Positions 28,050 to 36,817 of a stretch of DNA of 42,519 bases are shown in pieces. The translations under genes were made by a program, and so were the position numbers. The DNA is from Candidatus Bathyarchaeota archaeon (lineage in GTDB: Archaea; Thermoproteota; Bathyarchaeia; TCS64; B23): positions 1 to 42,519 of the forward strand of contig CALEIY010000006.1 in the NCBI GenBank assembly GCA_937898665.1, in the 5' to 3' direction. The stretch's first letter is position 1, and each line of letters begins with the position of its first letter. Under the pieces are notes generated by a model that worked only from the letters and a program-made list of their open reading frames with translations, did not search any database and had not been told where the DNA came from.

Positions 28050-29335
28050 TTCTCACCCTTCAGCCTTCTCACAACCTCCTTAGCCCTGTCGAAGGTGATC
28101 CTACCTCCAGATGCGACAAGCTCCTCCACCGCCCTATCTATTAGATCTCCCTCAGCTCCAGCCATGATGACAAGATTCCTCGCGTGAAGTCTCATATGGC
28201 CGTATTGAATGCCCTCCTGAACCAGCGCCCTCAGGGCTCCGAGGTTCTGAGCCAGGCCGACGGAGACCATAACCTCTGCCAGCTCTCTGGCGGTTGAGAC
28301 GCCGAGGATCTTCAGCGCCAATCGGGCCATGGGATGGGTCCTCGTGGCTCCACCGACGACGCCTACGGCGAGGGGAAGCTCCAACTCGCCTACGAGGTCT
28401 CCATCCTCGTTTTTCCACCATCTGCTCAGCGCCCTATATCTACCCGTCCTCGCGGCGTAGGCGTGAGCTCCAGCCTCTATGGCCCTGTGATCCTGAGCCG
28501 TGGCGAGGGCGACGGCGATGATCCCATTCATTATGCCCTTATTATGGGTCGCAGCCCTATAGGGGTCGGCGTCGGCGAAGGCCCAGGCCTTAACGATGTC
28601 GTCGACAACCTCCTCTCCGCCGATGAGATCCTTCCTCACCACCGCCTCAGCCCTGGCGATACGTCTATCGGCTAGATTCGAGATTATGCGGAGGAGAACT
28701 CTGCCCCCAGTCAGCTTCTCCACCAGGGGGGCGACGGCCTCACACATGGTGTTGACGGCGTTAGCCCCCATCGCATCTCGACAGTCGACGAGGAGATGGA
28801 GGATGAGCATCTCCCCCTTCTCCGTCTCCAGCCTCCTCAGCTCCAGGTCCTTAGCTCCCCCTCCCAGCTTGACCAGTATTGGATCCTGCTCATTCGCCAG
28901 CTCCAAGATGCGATCCTTCTCCCCCCTCACGGCCTCCATCGCCTCCTCCATATCTGGGATGTCGACGACCTGTATCTGCCCGATCATCACTGGGTCGGTG
29001 CAGCTTGCCTTGATGCCGTCACCCTCCCTCATCAATCTCGCCATATTGCTGGCGGCCGCCACCACTGAAGGCTCCTCCAAGACCATGGGAACCATGTAAT
29101 CCCGACCGTTGATCCTGAAGTTGACGGCGACGGCGAAGGGATAGGCCATAAGGCCCAGGACGTTCTCTATCATCCTGTCAGCGACGTCGAGGCTTAAACC
29201 ACCACCCGAGCGGAGGAGGCTGACATCTTCATCGGAGAGGCCTGCAAACTCCGAGACGAGGCGGATCCGCTCCTCCACAGGCTTCTTATAGAAGCCTGAG
29301 ATACGGCTGCTGCGATCCTCCCGGGTCAACGTCAT
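28046..29335 (-). CDS. hmgA: hydroxymethylglutaryl-CoA reductase, class II-like
   Basis: EEPSVVAAASNMARLM, DCRDAMGANAVNTMCE, ATHNKGIMNGI; overall pattern of class II (Pseudomonas mevalonii-type) enzymes. Confidence 0.9.
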   Translation of the reverse strand: MTLTREDRSSRISGFYKKPVEERIRLVSEFAGLSDEDVSLLRSGGGLSLDVADRMIENVLGLMAYPFAVAVNFRINGRDYMVPMVLEEPSVVAAASNMARLMREGDGIKASCTDPVMIGQIQVVDIPDMEEAMEAVRGEKDRILELANEQDPILVKLGGGAKDLELRRLETEKGEMLILHLLVDCRDAMGANAVNTMCEAVAPLVEKLTGGRVLLRIISNLADRRIARAEAVVRKDLIGGEEVVDDIVKAWAFADADPYRAATHNKGIMNGIIAVALATAQDHRAIEAGAHAYAARTGRYRALSRWWKNEDGDLVGELELPLAVGVVGGATRTHPMARLALKILGVSTARELAEVMVSVGLAQNLGALRALVQEGIQYGHMRLHARNLVIMAGAEGDLIDRAVEELVASGGRITFDRAKEVVRRLKGEK

Positions 29336-29375
29336 AACCCCCTAATGGAGTTCTGAGGCTTTAATGGTTATGGTG

Positions 29376-30194
29376 CTAGACATCGAAGGATGGGATGGGC
29401 TCCCTAGGCTTCAACTCGAATTCACAGTAGGGATCCCCGAGGGCTAGACATCTAGTCTCAACGGCGAGGAGATCCTGCTTAAGGATCTCCGATGCATATC
29501 CAGCGAGTATGCCCCTGATGTAATGGCTGAAGGGGTGATCTGCCTCCCCGCCCAGCTCACATTCTATACAGTGATAGACCCTAACCCGTAGATAGGGGGG
29601 ATGCTCCCTGAATTCTAATATCTCGGGGATTCCATATCCCAGGGACTTGAAGAGTAATGCGCCGATAATGATTTTATCCTCTAGCTTTGAGACTTCGATC
29701 CTCTCCGCCAATTCGTTGACATACCTCGCCCTCTCAGCCCCCACGGCTCTACCGATGTGGTATAGCATAGCCTCACCCCCGCTGCCCAGATGCTCCCTGA
29801 AGTCGATTAGGAAACCCCTTAGAGCAGGCTCGGATAGGATGATGGCCCTATGAGGGCCAAGCATTATGGGGAAGGATACCTCATCAACTATGAAGCCGTC
29901 AAACCGAGGTTTGATCACCTCAACCCTCTCAACGAATTCCAGAGACCTAAGCTCCTCAGCGAGATCCTCAGGCCCTACATCCGACCCCGTGAAATCGATG
30001 AAGAAGATGCCTCCACCCCATTCACCCCGCCTAACCGTCCCCGTCGTCGAGAAATAGGTGATGTCAAGTCCCTTATCGGCGATGAGGGAGGCGATTGCGG
30101 CGATTATCCCAGGCTTGGAGAAGCCCTCAACCCTGAATCCATAGAGCCTACGACCCTGATAAACCATGAATCTTTCAACGCTAAAAGAATCCAC
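29376..30194 (-). CDS. ACT-domain plus V4R (4-vinyl reductase-like) domain protein
   Basis: N-terminal ACT-like VEGFSKPGIIAAIASLIADKGLDI; C-terminal V4R pattern HCIECE...HPFSHYIRGILAGYASEI...VETRCLALGDPYCEFEL. Confidence 0.8.
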   Translation of the reverse strand: MDSFSVERFMVYQGRRLYGFRVEGFSKPGIIAAIASLIADKGLDITYFSTTGTVRRGEWGGGIFFIDFTGSDVGPEDLAEELRSLEFVERVEVIKPRFDGFIVDEVSFPIMLGPHRAIILSEPALRGFLIDFREHLGSGGEAMLYHIGRAVGAERARYVNELAERIEVSKLEDKIIIGALLFKSLGYGIPEILEFREHPPYLRVRVYHCIECELGGEADHPFSHYIRGILAGYASEILKQDLLAVETRCLALGDPYCEFELKPREPIPSFDV

Positions 30195-30412
30195 CTTCTC
30201 ACCAAGGGGAAGAGTAAAGACGGTTATTTAACATTATAGTACTACCTACATTGGCGATTAGAATACTCAGCTCAAATTATGAGGCTTGAGACCGTATCGG
30301 AGGCTCGCCATGCGTCCATTCGAGTTAGGTTATCGACCAGCTGTGATGGTTGGGAACCTAAAAGTTAAAATTGGGATGAGACATCGGTTATGGAGATTCA
30401 GGAGCTGTCTAG

Positions 30413-30898
30413 ATGGTTGATAGGCGGTTGAAGCTTGTAACCGTTGGCGGAACCTTCGACCTATTACATAAGGGTCATCAGACACTCTTGGAGGAGGCTT
30501 TCAAGGTAGCCGATAGGGTTCTCATAGGGTTAACTACAGATGAATTTGCCAAGAAGCTCCACGACCACTATTTCGATCCCTTTGAGAAGCGATACTCAGC
30601 CCTCAAGAGGTTCTTGGAGGAGCGGGGATACAGCGACAGGGCTGAGATCATACCCATAAATGACCCCTATGGCCCGACTGTGGAAAACGGCGCGATCGAG
30701 GGCATCATCGTAAGTGAGGAGACGGAGCCTAGGGCGGATGAGATCAACAGGCTGAGAGTTGAGAGGGGTTTGAGACCCCTCCTAGTCTTCTGCATCAAGA
30801 TGGTATTAGCGGAGGATGGGAAGCCCATCTCCAGCACCAGGATTAGGAGGGGGGAGATCGACAGATATGGCAGGGTCATCAGGCGGAGGCCTGAATAG
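30413..30898 (+). CDS. coaD: archaeal-type pantetheine-phosphate adenylyltransferase
   Basis: VGGTFDLLHKGHQTLLEEAF, ISSTRIRRGEID. Confidence 0.92.
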   Translation: MVDRRLKLVTVGGTFDLLHKGHQTLLEEAFKVADRVLIGLTTDEFAKKLHDHYFDPFEKRYSALKRFLEERGYSDRAEIIPINDPYGPTVENGAIEGIIVSEETEPRADEINRLRVERGLRPLLVFCIKMVLAEDGKPISSTRIRRGEIDRYGRVIRRRPE

Positions 30899-32045
30899 AT
30901 ACGCTGAGAGGCTTAGGGAGCTGAAACCAAGACTCCACGACTTCCTTAAACGTCTTGTAGGCACCCCAAGCCTCTCAGGCCATGAGGGAGAGGTGGCCGA
31001 GATCATAGCTGGGGAGATGGAGGAGCTCGGCTATGAGGTTGAGGTCGATGAGATGGGGAACGTCATCGGCAGGCGGGGAGTTGGAGGCCGCCTAATACTC
31101 TTCGATGGACACATGGATCACGTCGAGCCAGGCTCCCCAGACCGCTGGAGTCATCCACCCTATGGGGCAGAGGTGGTCGACGGCGTCCTCTATGGCCGTG
31201 GAGCCGTCGATATGAAGGGGGGCCTCGCAGCCCTCATCTATGGATGCTCCATCCCCGACGTCGAGGCTGAGATCATCGTCTCGTGCGTCGTCCACGAGGA
31301 GACCGTGGAAGGCGTGGCAACCAAACACATCATAGAGGGCCTGGGTAGAAAGCCCTATGCAGCCGTCATCTGTGAGCCGAGCGACCTCAAGCTCAGCCTC
31401 GGACAACGGGGGAGATGCGTCCTCAGGGCTTCGACACGGGGTGTGACAAGCCACGCCAGCATGCCCGAGCTGGGGGTGAACGCCATCTATGAGATGATAC
31501 CCCTCCTACAGAGGTTGAGGGAGCTAAGGCTTCCCAGGCATCCAATCCTCGGGGCTGGCTCAATAGCGGTTACAGATATCAGATGCAGCCCAGGCTCAGG
31601 GCCGATCATACCGGACCTATGCACCATCACCATAGATCGAAGACTCATACCAGGGGAGAAGCCTGAGGAGGTTGTGGAGGAGATTAGGGGGTTGACCCCA
31701 GGCGTTGAGGTGGAGCTCCTTGAGGAGGAGTTCACATGCTATACGGGCTATAGGATACGGGTTAGGGAATACTTCCCAGCCTGGATCACGCCTCGAGAGC
31801 ACTGGCTGACGGAGGAGAGCCTGAAGGCCCTGAATGAGGCCCTTGGATGGAGACCTGAGACGACGGTTTGGAGATTCAGCACCGACGGCGTCGCCACAGC
31901 CGGCGAGCTTGGAATACCCAGCATAGGCTTCGGCCCTGGGGACCCATCCCTCGCCCACCAGCCCGACGAGCATATATCGCTGAGAGACGTTGAAGCCGCA
32001 GCCCTCGGCTTCACAGCCCTCGCCTATAGGTTGTCGAGGCTCTAA
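30867..32045 (+). CDS. M20 family metallopeptidase (ArgE/DapE/YgeY-like)
   Basis: LFDGHMDHVEPG, GRGAVDMKGGLAAL, VHEETVEGVATKHI; start ATG 30867 or upstream, overlapping coaD. Confidence 0.88.
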   Translation: MAGSSGGGLNRYAERLRELKPRLHDFLKRLVGTPSLSGHEGEVAEIIAGEMEELGYEVEVDEMGNVIGRRGVGGRLILFDGHMDHVEPGSPDRWSHPPYGAEVVDGVLYGRGAVDMKGGLAALIYGCSIPDVEAEIIVSCVVHEETVEGVATKHIIEGLGRKPYAAVICEPSDLKLSLGQRGRCVLRASTRGVTSHASMPELGVNAIYEMIPLLQRLRELRLPRHPILGAGSIAVTDIRCSPGSGPIIPDLCTITIDRRLIPGEKPEEVVEEIRGLTPGVEVELLEEEFTCYTGYRIRVREYFPAWITPREHWLTEESLKALNEALGWRPETTVWRFSTDGVATAGELGIPSIGFGPGDPSLAHQPDEHISLRDVEAAALGFTALAYRLSRL

Positions 32046-32116
32046 CTTTCACCCATCCCTCCCCATTAGGGGTATCTGGGAAGATTTTTATCCCCTCCAT
32101 CCGAGTTGCCCTCGGA

Positions 32117-33232
32117 TTGCTCAAAGGCTATGCGGATCTCCCCCTCCACCATGGGAGGGCGCCGAGGTGGCTCTTCAACAGGATGGTTAAGTTAGCTGAG
32201 TGCATCGTCGCCATCATCGTCGACGAATACGGCGTCCACGAGCTTCTACGTAGGCTGTCAGATCCCTGGTTCTTCCAATCCCTAAGCTGTGTCCTCGGAT
32301 ACGATTGGCACTCAAGTGGGACGACGACGGTGACCTGCGCAGCCCTGAAGGAGGCCATAGACCCAGGGGAGATGGGGGTAGCCGTCGCAGGAGGCAAGGG
32401 CAGAGCATCGAGGAGAACCCCCGAGGAGATCGTGGTTCTCTCCCAGGTTTTGGGTCTCCCCAGCCATAGGGTTGAGGAGCTCCAATATGTCAGCAGGATG
32501 GCGGCTAAGGTGGATAACGCCCTAATCCAGGATGGCTACAGCCTCTACCACCACACCTTCATCTTCGATGAGCATGGACACTGGATCGTCATACAGCAGG
32601 GTATGAACGATGAGCTTGGAAACGCCAGGCGATACCACTGGCCCATGGAGCTTAGCAGCCTCATCGTCGAACCCCACAGCGCCATCCTCTGCGACACGAG
32701 GCTGAAGTCGGCGCTGGACATGACCTCTAAGAGGAGCGAGGGAAATCGAAGGGCCTGCGTCGACATCGTCAGGGAGGGGCCTAGGAGGCTGAGGAGGCTG
32801 ATAGCTGAGGCACCTGGCCCCCAGACGACGCTGGAGAGGTGGATGGGCGGCGAGGCCCCGAGGCATCTGGTGATGCCGAGGAGCATAAACTGGGAGGCAT
32901 TGAGGAGGGCCTATGAGTTTCAGCCCAGAGACTATGAGGAGCTCGTCTCCCTACGGGGTGTAGGCCCCTCTACGGTTAGGGGGCTGGCCCTGGTGGCGGA
33001 GCTGATCTACGGCGAGGAGGCGAGTTGGAGGGATCCCGTGAGGTATAGCTTCGCCTTCGGCGGGAAAGATGGCGTCCCCTTCCCCGTCGATAGGAGGGCG
33101 ATGGATGAGGCAGTCCACATCCTTAGAAGCGGCATCAAGGAGGCGAGGCTGGGAAGGGAGGAGAAGCTCCGAGCCATAGAGAGGTTGAGGCGATGCGTCC
33201 CACCCTCCATGAGGGATAGGGTTAAGCCCTGA
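32117..33232 (+). CDS. DUF763 family protein with helix-hairpin-helix motif
   Basis: ADLPLHHGRAPRWLF, LGYDWHSSGTTTVTCAALKEA, GWIVIQQGMN-like segment; LVSLRGVGPSTVRGLALVAELIYG HhH. Confidence 0.85.
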   Translation: MLKGYADLPLHHGRAPRWLFNRMVKLAECIVAIIVDEYGVHELLRRLSDPWFFQSLSCVLGYDWHSSGTTTVTCAALKEAIDPGEMGVAVAGGKGRASRRTPEEIVVLSQVLGLPSHRVEELQYVSRMAAKVDNALIQDGYSLYHHTFIFDEHGHWIVIQQGMNDELGNARRYHWPMELSSLIVEPHSAILCDTRLKSALDMTSKRSEGNRRACVDIVREGPRRLRRLIAEAPGPQTTLERWMGGEAPRHLVMPRSINWEALRRAYEFQPRDYEELVSLRGVGPSTVRGLALVAELIYGEEASWRDPVRYSFAFGGKDGVPFPVDRRAMDEAVHILRSGIKEARLGREEKLRAIERLRRCVPPSMRDRVKP

Positions 33233-33515
33233 GAGCCTTCAGGACTACCTTCACGAAGTCCCCTGGGGAGACGCCTATGAGGATGGTTCCCCGCTCCTCG
33301 AAGAATTTTATGATCGCCTCCCTCACCGCCTCCGCCTCGGCTTCGACGCCGATGAGGTGGCGCTCCAACTCCTTCAGATCGGTCTCGGGGTGGAGGAAGA
33401 AGTCCCCAGTAAATTTGATGTCCCTAATCCGATTGGCCTCAGCCTCCACCCTCACCCTTATGAGCTTACCACCAGGAACCTTATACTCAGCCCTACTCAA
33501 CCCCATCAGCCCCAT
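33222..33515 (-). CDS. stand-alone lipoate-protein ligase C-terminal-like domain (LplB-like)
   Basis: 97 aa; YKVPGGKLIRVRVEAEANRIRDIKFTGDFFLHPE...LERHLIG. Confidence 0.65.
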   Translation of the reverse strand: MGLMGLSRAEYKVPGGKLIRVRVEAEANRIRDIKFTGDFFLHPETDLKELERHLIGVEAEAEAVREAIIKFFEERGTILIGVSPGDFVKVVLKALRA

Positions 33516-34116
33516 AGCCTAGCGAGCTATAACGCCTCTTAACCTCCTCCATGCGACCACAGGTGAAGCGCCCCTCGGGGCAGTAGCCAAGTTGATAGCA
33601 GTAGGGGCCGGCCCTTCGGAAGAGTTGAGGCTCCACCCTTCGAACCTCCCTGAGCATCTCATCGGCCACCTCCCTGATCTCCCACTGAGCCCTGAGGCAG
33701 CATCGGAGGCCGAAGAAGTGGAGCAGCGATCGGCCGTCCATCGTCACCATTAGATGGGTCTCGGTGGCGTTAGGCAGCACGAATCTGGCATCCTCCCTCG
33801 GGACGCCGAGTTTGATCAGCTGTCTATACGCCTTGCTGGCCTCTTCTATTAGAGCATCGAAGATCTCACGTCTCCTCCCCTCGATGGTCTTAGGGATGAC
33901 GACATACTCCTTCAGGCGTTCAACCTCTACGTATCTCTGGCTCTGCTGGGAGTAGGAGGCAACCCTATGCCTCACGAGTTGATGGCTGCAGACCCTGCTT
34001 ATGCCCTCGACGGCGAAGATGTAGGCCAGGTGGCTTAGGAGCTCAGCGTCTGGTATCTCTCCCACCTCGTTGAGGAGATCCTTTGAGGGGATGTAGGCGA
34101 GGAGTTTCACCCTCAT
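33493..34116 (-). CDS. thyX: ThyX-family flavin-dependent thymidylate synthase, RHR-motif-containing subunit
   Basis: SHQLVRHRVASYSQQSQRYVE ThyX signature, VPREDARFVLPNATET, GRSLLHFFGLR...AQWEIREVA; Cys-rich tail. Confidence 0.9.
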   Translation of the reverse strand: MRVKLLAYIPSKDLLNEVGEIPDAELLSHLAYIFAVEGISRVCSHQLVRHRVASYSQQSQRYVEVERLKEYVVIPKTIEGRRREIFDALIEEASKAYRQLIKLGVPREDARFVLPNATETHLMVTMDGRSLLHFFGLRCCLRAQWEIREVADEMLREVRRVEPQLFRRAGPYCYQLGYCPEGRFTCGRMEEVKRRYSSLGYGADGVE

Positions 34117-34526
34117 TTAGACTCCCCCCTCAATCTCCTATAGACTGTCGGCGCCACCTCCCTGATAGACTCCAGGAGATGCTCAGCCATGGGGTCTCTA
34201 TGCCTCCTCACATATTCGATGACAGTTCTCAGGTTTGCGCTCAGAAGCCATCTCCCCTCCCCGATCCTGGATACGTGGAAGAATCGGTTTCTAAGCAGGA
34301 GTTCCAGGATGGCCTTCTCATCGGCCTCTAGGAGCCAGCATAGCCTGTTATGTTCGAAGACGCTTCCATGGTGGAATTCAAGCCTCTCAACGATCCTCCC
34401 AGCCCTCCTCGGCCCCCTCTTCAAGGCCTCATAGGCCTCTGAGGGTCTGCGGCCGGTGGTGGTGAGGATGGCCGCCGCTATTAGGGCTTCGATGTCTGGC
34501 GTTGAGGCGATGAGTCTAAGCCTCAT
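34113..34526 (-). CDS. ThyX-like paralog lacking the RHR motif (137 aa)
   Basis: LEFHHGSVFEHNRLCWLLEA matches the ThyX GHxSxxEH region; SANLRTVIEYVRR matches the NxRSLxxF region; 4-nt overlap with thyX. Confidence 0.75.
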   Translation of the reverse strand: MRLRLIASTPDIEALIAAAILTTTGRRPSEAYEALKRGPRRAGRIVERLEFHHGSVFEHNRLCWLLEADEKAILELLLRNRFFHVSRIGEGRWLLSANLRTVIEYVRRHRDPMAEHLLESIREVAPTVYRRLRGESK

Positions 34527-34569
34527 ACAGAGGCTTATCCCCCAGCCCCCTATTTAGGGTGTCCGCTCC

Positions 34570-35736
34570 CTATGATAGGCTGTATATCTCCTCAGCCACC
34601 TTCGAGCATAGCTCCGGCAGCCCCAGCTCCTCCTCCAGCTCCCTCACCACCTCCAGCTTCGCCTTGGTCGCAGGCTTGTCTGGGACGACGGTGCAGCCGT
34701 GAACGGCCTTAGCTGTGACCTCATAGGTTCCGATTCTCATGGCTATATGCTCTATCTCAACCTTATCCAAGCCTATGAGGGGTCTGAGAACCGGGAGTGA
34801 AGAGGCCTCGTCAAGGATGTAGAGGTTGTCTAGGGTCTGGGAGGCAACCTGTCCCAGGCTCTCGCCGGTGATTAGGCCCCTCGCCCCTATCGCCTCGGCG
34901 AAGGCTGAGGCCACCCTATACATCGACCTTTTACAGAGGAGGCATCTCAACCTGGGGATGGGGGACTCCACGATCCGCTTCATCACCTCGCCGAAGGGGG
35001 CTGCGTATAGCTCCGAGTCCTCTGGGATATATCGGCTCAACACCCTAAAGGCGTCCTTCACCCTCTCGACGTAATCCTCACCGACGTAGGGCCTCTGATC
35101 CATGAAGAGGGGATAGACCTCGACTCCACGCTTCATCATCATCCACATGGCGACTGGGCTGTCTATTCCGCCGCTTAGCAAGGAGACCAGCCGACCCTGA
35201 GTTCCATAGGGGAGGCCGCCGAAGCCCTCTATGACCTCGGTGTAGATGTAGGCATCCCCATCCCGAACCTCGATGTATAGGGTGACGGTGGGGTTGTCTA
35301 GATTAACGTGGACTCCCCTATGGCTTAGATGTTGTAGGACAGCATCTCCAACCTTGATGGCGACGTCGCTGGAGGTGTAGGGGTGTTCTCCCACCACCTT
35401 AGGTCTGACCGCGAAGGAGGCCCCGTCTTCAATCCTCTCCTCCGCCACCTTCACCGCGAGGTCGATTATGGATTCGAGTTCTGCGCTTGTTTTATAGGCT
35501 GGCATAGCTGAGACAACGCCGAAGACCTCGGCCACTGCCTCAGCCTCCTCCCGACCGGCATCCTCCACATATAGTCGGCCATATCCCCCATACACCCTAT
35601 GCTCTCCGAGGCCCCTCCTCCTCAGCATGGAGGCTATCTGCCTCGCTAGAATCCTCTCCAACCTCCTCCTAACGGGTGGGCTTTTCAGAGATATCTCCCC
35701 ATAGGCGACGAGCACCGTCCTCAAGATTCCCAGCAA
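34570..35736 (-). CDS. thiI: tRNA 4-thiouridine synthase ThiI (THUMP plus PP-loop, no rhodanese domain)
   Basis: LVAYGEISLKSPPVRRRLE, GGLPYGTQGRLVSLLSGGIDSPVAMWMMMKRG, CLLCKRSMYRVA. Confidence 0.93.
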   Translation of the reverse strand: MLGILRTVLVAYGEISLKSPPVRRRLERILARQIASMLRRRGLGEHRVYGGYGRLYVEDAGREEAEAVAEVFGVVSAMPAYKTSAELESIIDLAVKVAEERIEDGASFAVRPKVVGEHPYTSSDVAIKVGDAVLQHLSHRGVHVNLDNPTVTLYIEVRDGDAYIYTEVIEGFGGLPYGTQGRLVSLLSGGIDSPVAMWMMMKRGVEVYPLFMDQRPYVGEDYVERVKDAFRVLSRYIPEDSELYAAPFGEVMKRIVESPIPRLRCLLCKRSMYRVASAFAEAIGARGLITGESLGQVASQTLDNLYILDEASSLPVLRPLIGLDKVEIEHIAMRIGTYEVTAKAVHGCTVVPDKPATKAKLEVVRELEEELGLPELCSKVAEEIYSLS

Positions 35737-35802
35737 ACTCTCCTCAGCCCGATTTAAAGAAGTTGAGGTGGAAGCCTTTAAATGGAGTCAAATCACCCAT
35801 AG

Positions 35803-36402
35803 ATGTGGTGTAGCGTCTTGTCCATGTGGGATGAGTGGTTTAGGAGGTTTAGGAGACGCTTCTTCTTCCCAGACATAGAGAGGATGATAGAGGAGATGGA
35901 GCGCGAGATGGCTGAGGCCTTCAAGGAGATTGAGAGCTCCATACCCCGTGAGATGGTGAGGGAGTTCAGGCTTCCGGATGGCAGCATCAGACGTGAATAC
36001 GGCCCCTTCGTCTATGGATACTCCATACGCATAGGGCCTGATGGTAAGCCCATCATAAGGGAGTTTGGAAACTTCAAGCCAGGATTCCCAGGTCTCAAGC
36101 CCCTCCACCTCACGGAGCAGAGGGAGCCCCTAGTCGACGTCCTGGAGGATGAGGATACGGTGAAGGTCATCGCGGAGCTGCCAGGGGTCGATAAGAAGGA
36201 TATAAAGCTCTACGCCACCGAGAGAACCCTAACCATCGATGTCGACACGCCGACGAGAAAGTATTACAAGGAGCTGGAGCTACCGGCGAGGGTCGACGAA
36301 TACTCAGCTAAGTCAACCTATAAGAACGGCGTCCTCGAGGTCGTGTTGAAGAAGAAGAGGGAGGGGCGCCGACCGAAGGGGACGCCGATTAAGATAGAGT
36401 GA
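35803..36402 (+). CDS. hsp20: Hsp20/alpha-crystallin family small heat shock protein
   Basis: PLVDVLEDEDTVKVIAELPGVDKKDIKLYATERTLTIDVDT...YKNGVLEVVLKKK; start may be ATG 35824. Confidence 0.92.
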   Translation: MWCSVLSMWDEWFRRFRRRFFFPDIERMIEEMEREMAEAFKEIESSIPREMVREFRLPDGSIRREYGPFVYGYSIRIGPDGKPIIREFGNFKPGFPGLKPLHLTEQREPLVDVLEDEDTVKVIAELPGVDKKDIKLYATERTLTIDVDTPTRKYYKELELPARVDEYSAKSTYKNGVLEVVLKKKREGRRPKGTPIKIE

Positions 36403-36408
36403 AATCCG

Positions 36409-36446
36409 CTATAAGTGGCTGCCACTTATAGTTGAGAATTCTTTTT
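36409..36446 (+). terminator. perfect inverted repeat followed by T-rich tract downstream of hsp20
   Basis: CTATAAGTGGC-T-GCCACTTATAG (36409-36431) then TTCTTTTT at 36439-36446. Confidence 0.5.
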
Positions 36447-36533
36447 AGCGATCCAGTGGAAGATCATAGGGGCCGATGATGTGAAGGCATTTAGGCGAGC
36501 CATGAGCGATCAGAGTTAAACTGAGGCCCCAAG

Positions 36534-36758
36534 GTGAGAAATATAGAGATGTCGATGCGGATCCCCAGGACGCTTTATCACCTCCTCCGCTTCCTTCTAG
36601 ATGCGGTCATCATCGGCGGAGTTGCCCTAGCAGCCTCCTATGGAGCCATACTCCTCATCGACGCCTATGGGAGTCAACCATTGATCATAGGGGTCTCTAT
36701 GCTGCTGATAGGCATCCTACTCCTCTGGCTCGACGAGCAGCTTGCGAGGATGAGGTGA
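36534..36758 (+). CDS. small two-TM membrane protein
   Basis: 74 aa with two hydrophobic stretches (LLDAVIIGGVALAASYGAILLI; LIIGVSMLLIGILLLWL). Confidence 0.55.
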   Translation: MRNIEMSMRIPRTLYHLLRFLLDAVIIGGVALAASYGAILLIDAYGSQPLIIGVSMLLIGILLLWLDEQLARMR

Positions 36759-36817
36759 CGGCTTCCACAGTCGCCCTGAAATTAATCACTCATGGGTGGT
36801 AACATTTATATCCGAAG

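Noticed and set aside
29468-29490. Inverted repeat GGAGATCCT-GCTTA-AGGATCTCC
   Set aside because: Within the ACT-V4R coding region with no flanking signal; probably chance.
34113-34526. Interpretation of the two ThyX ORFs as one gene broken by a frameshift
   Set aside because: Both ORFs have their own ThyX-like N-terminus and both contain C-terminal ThyX segments, so a paralog pair fits better.
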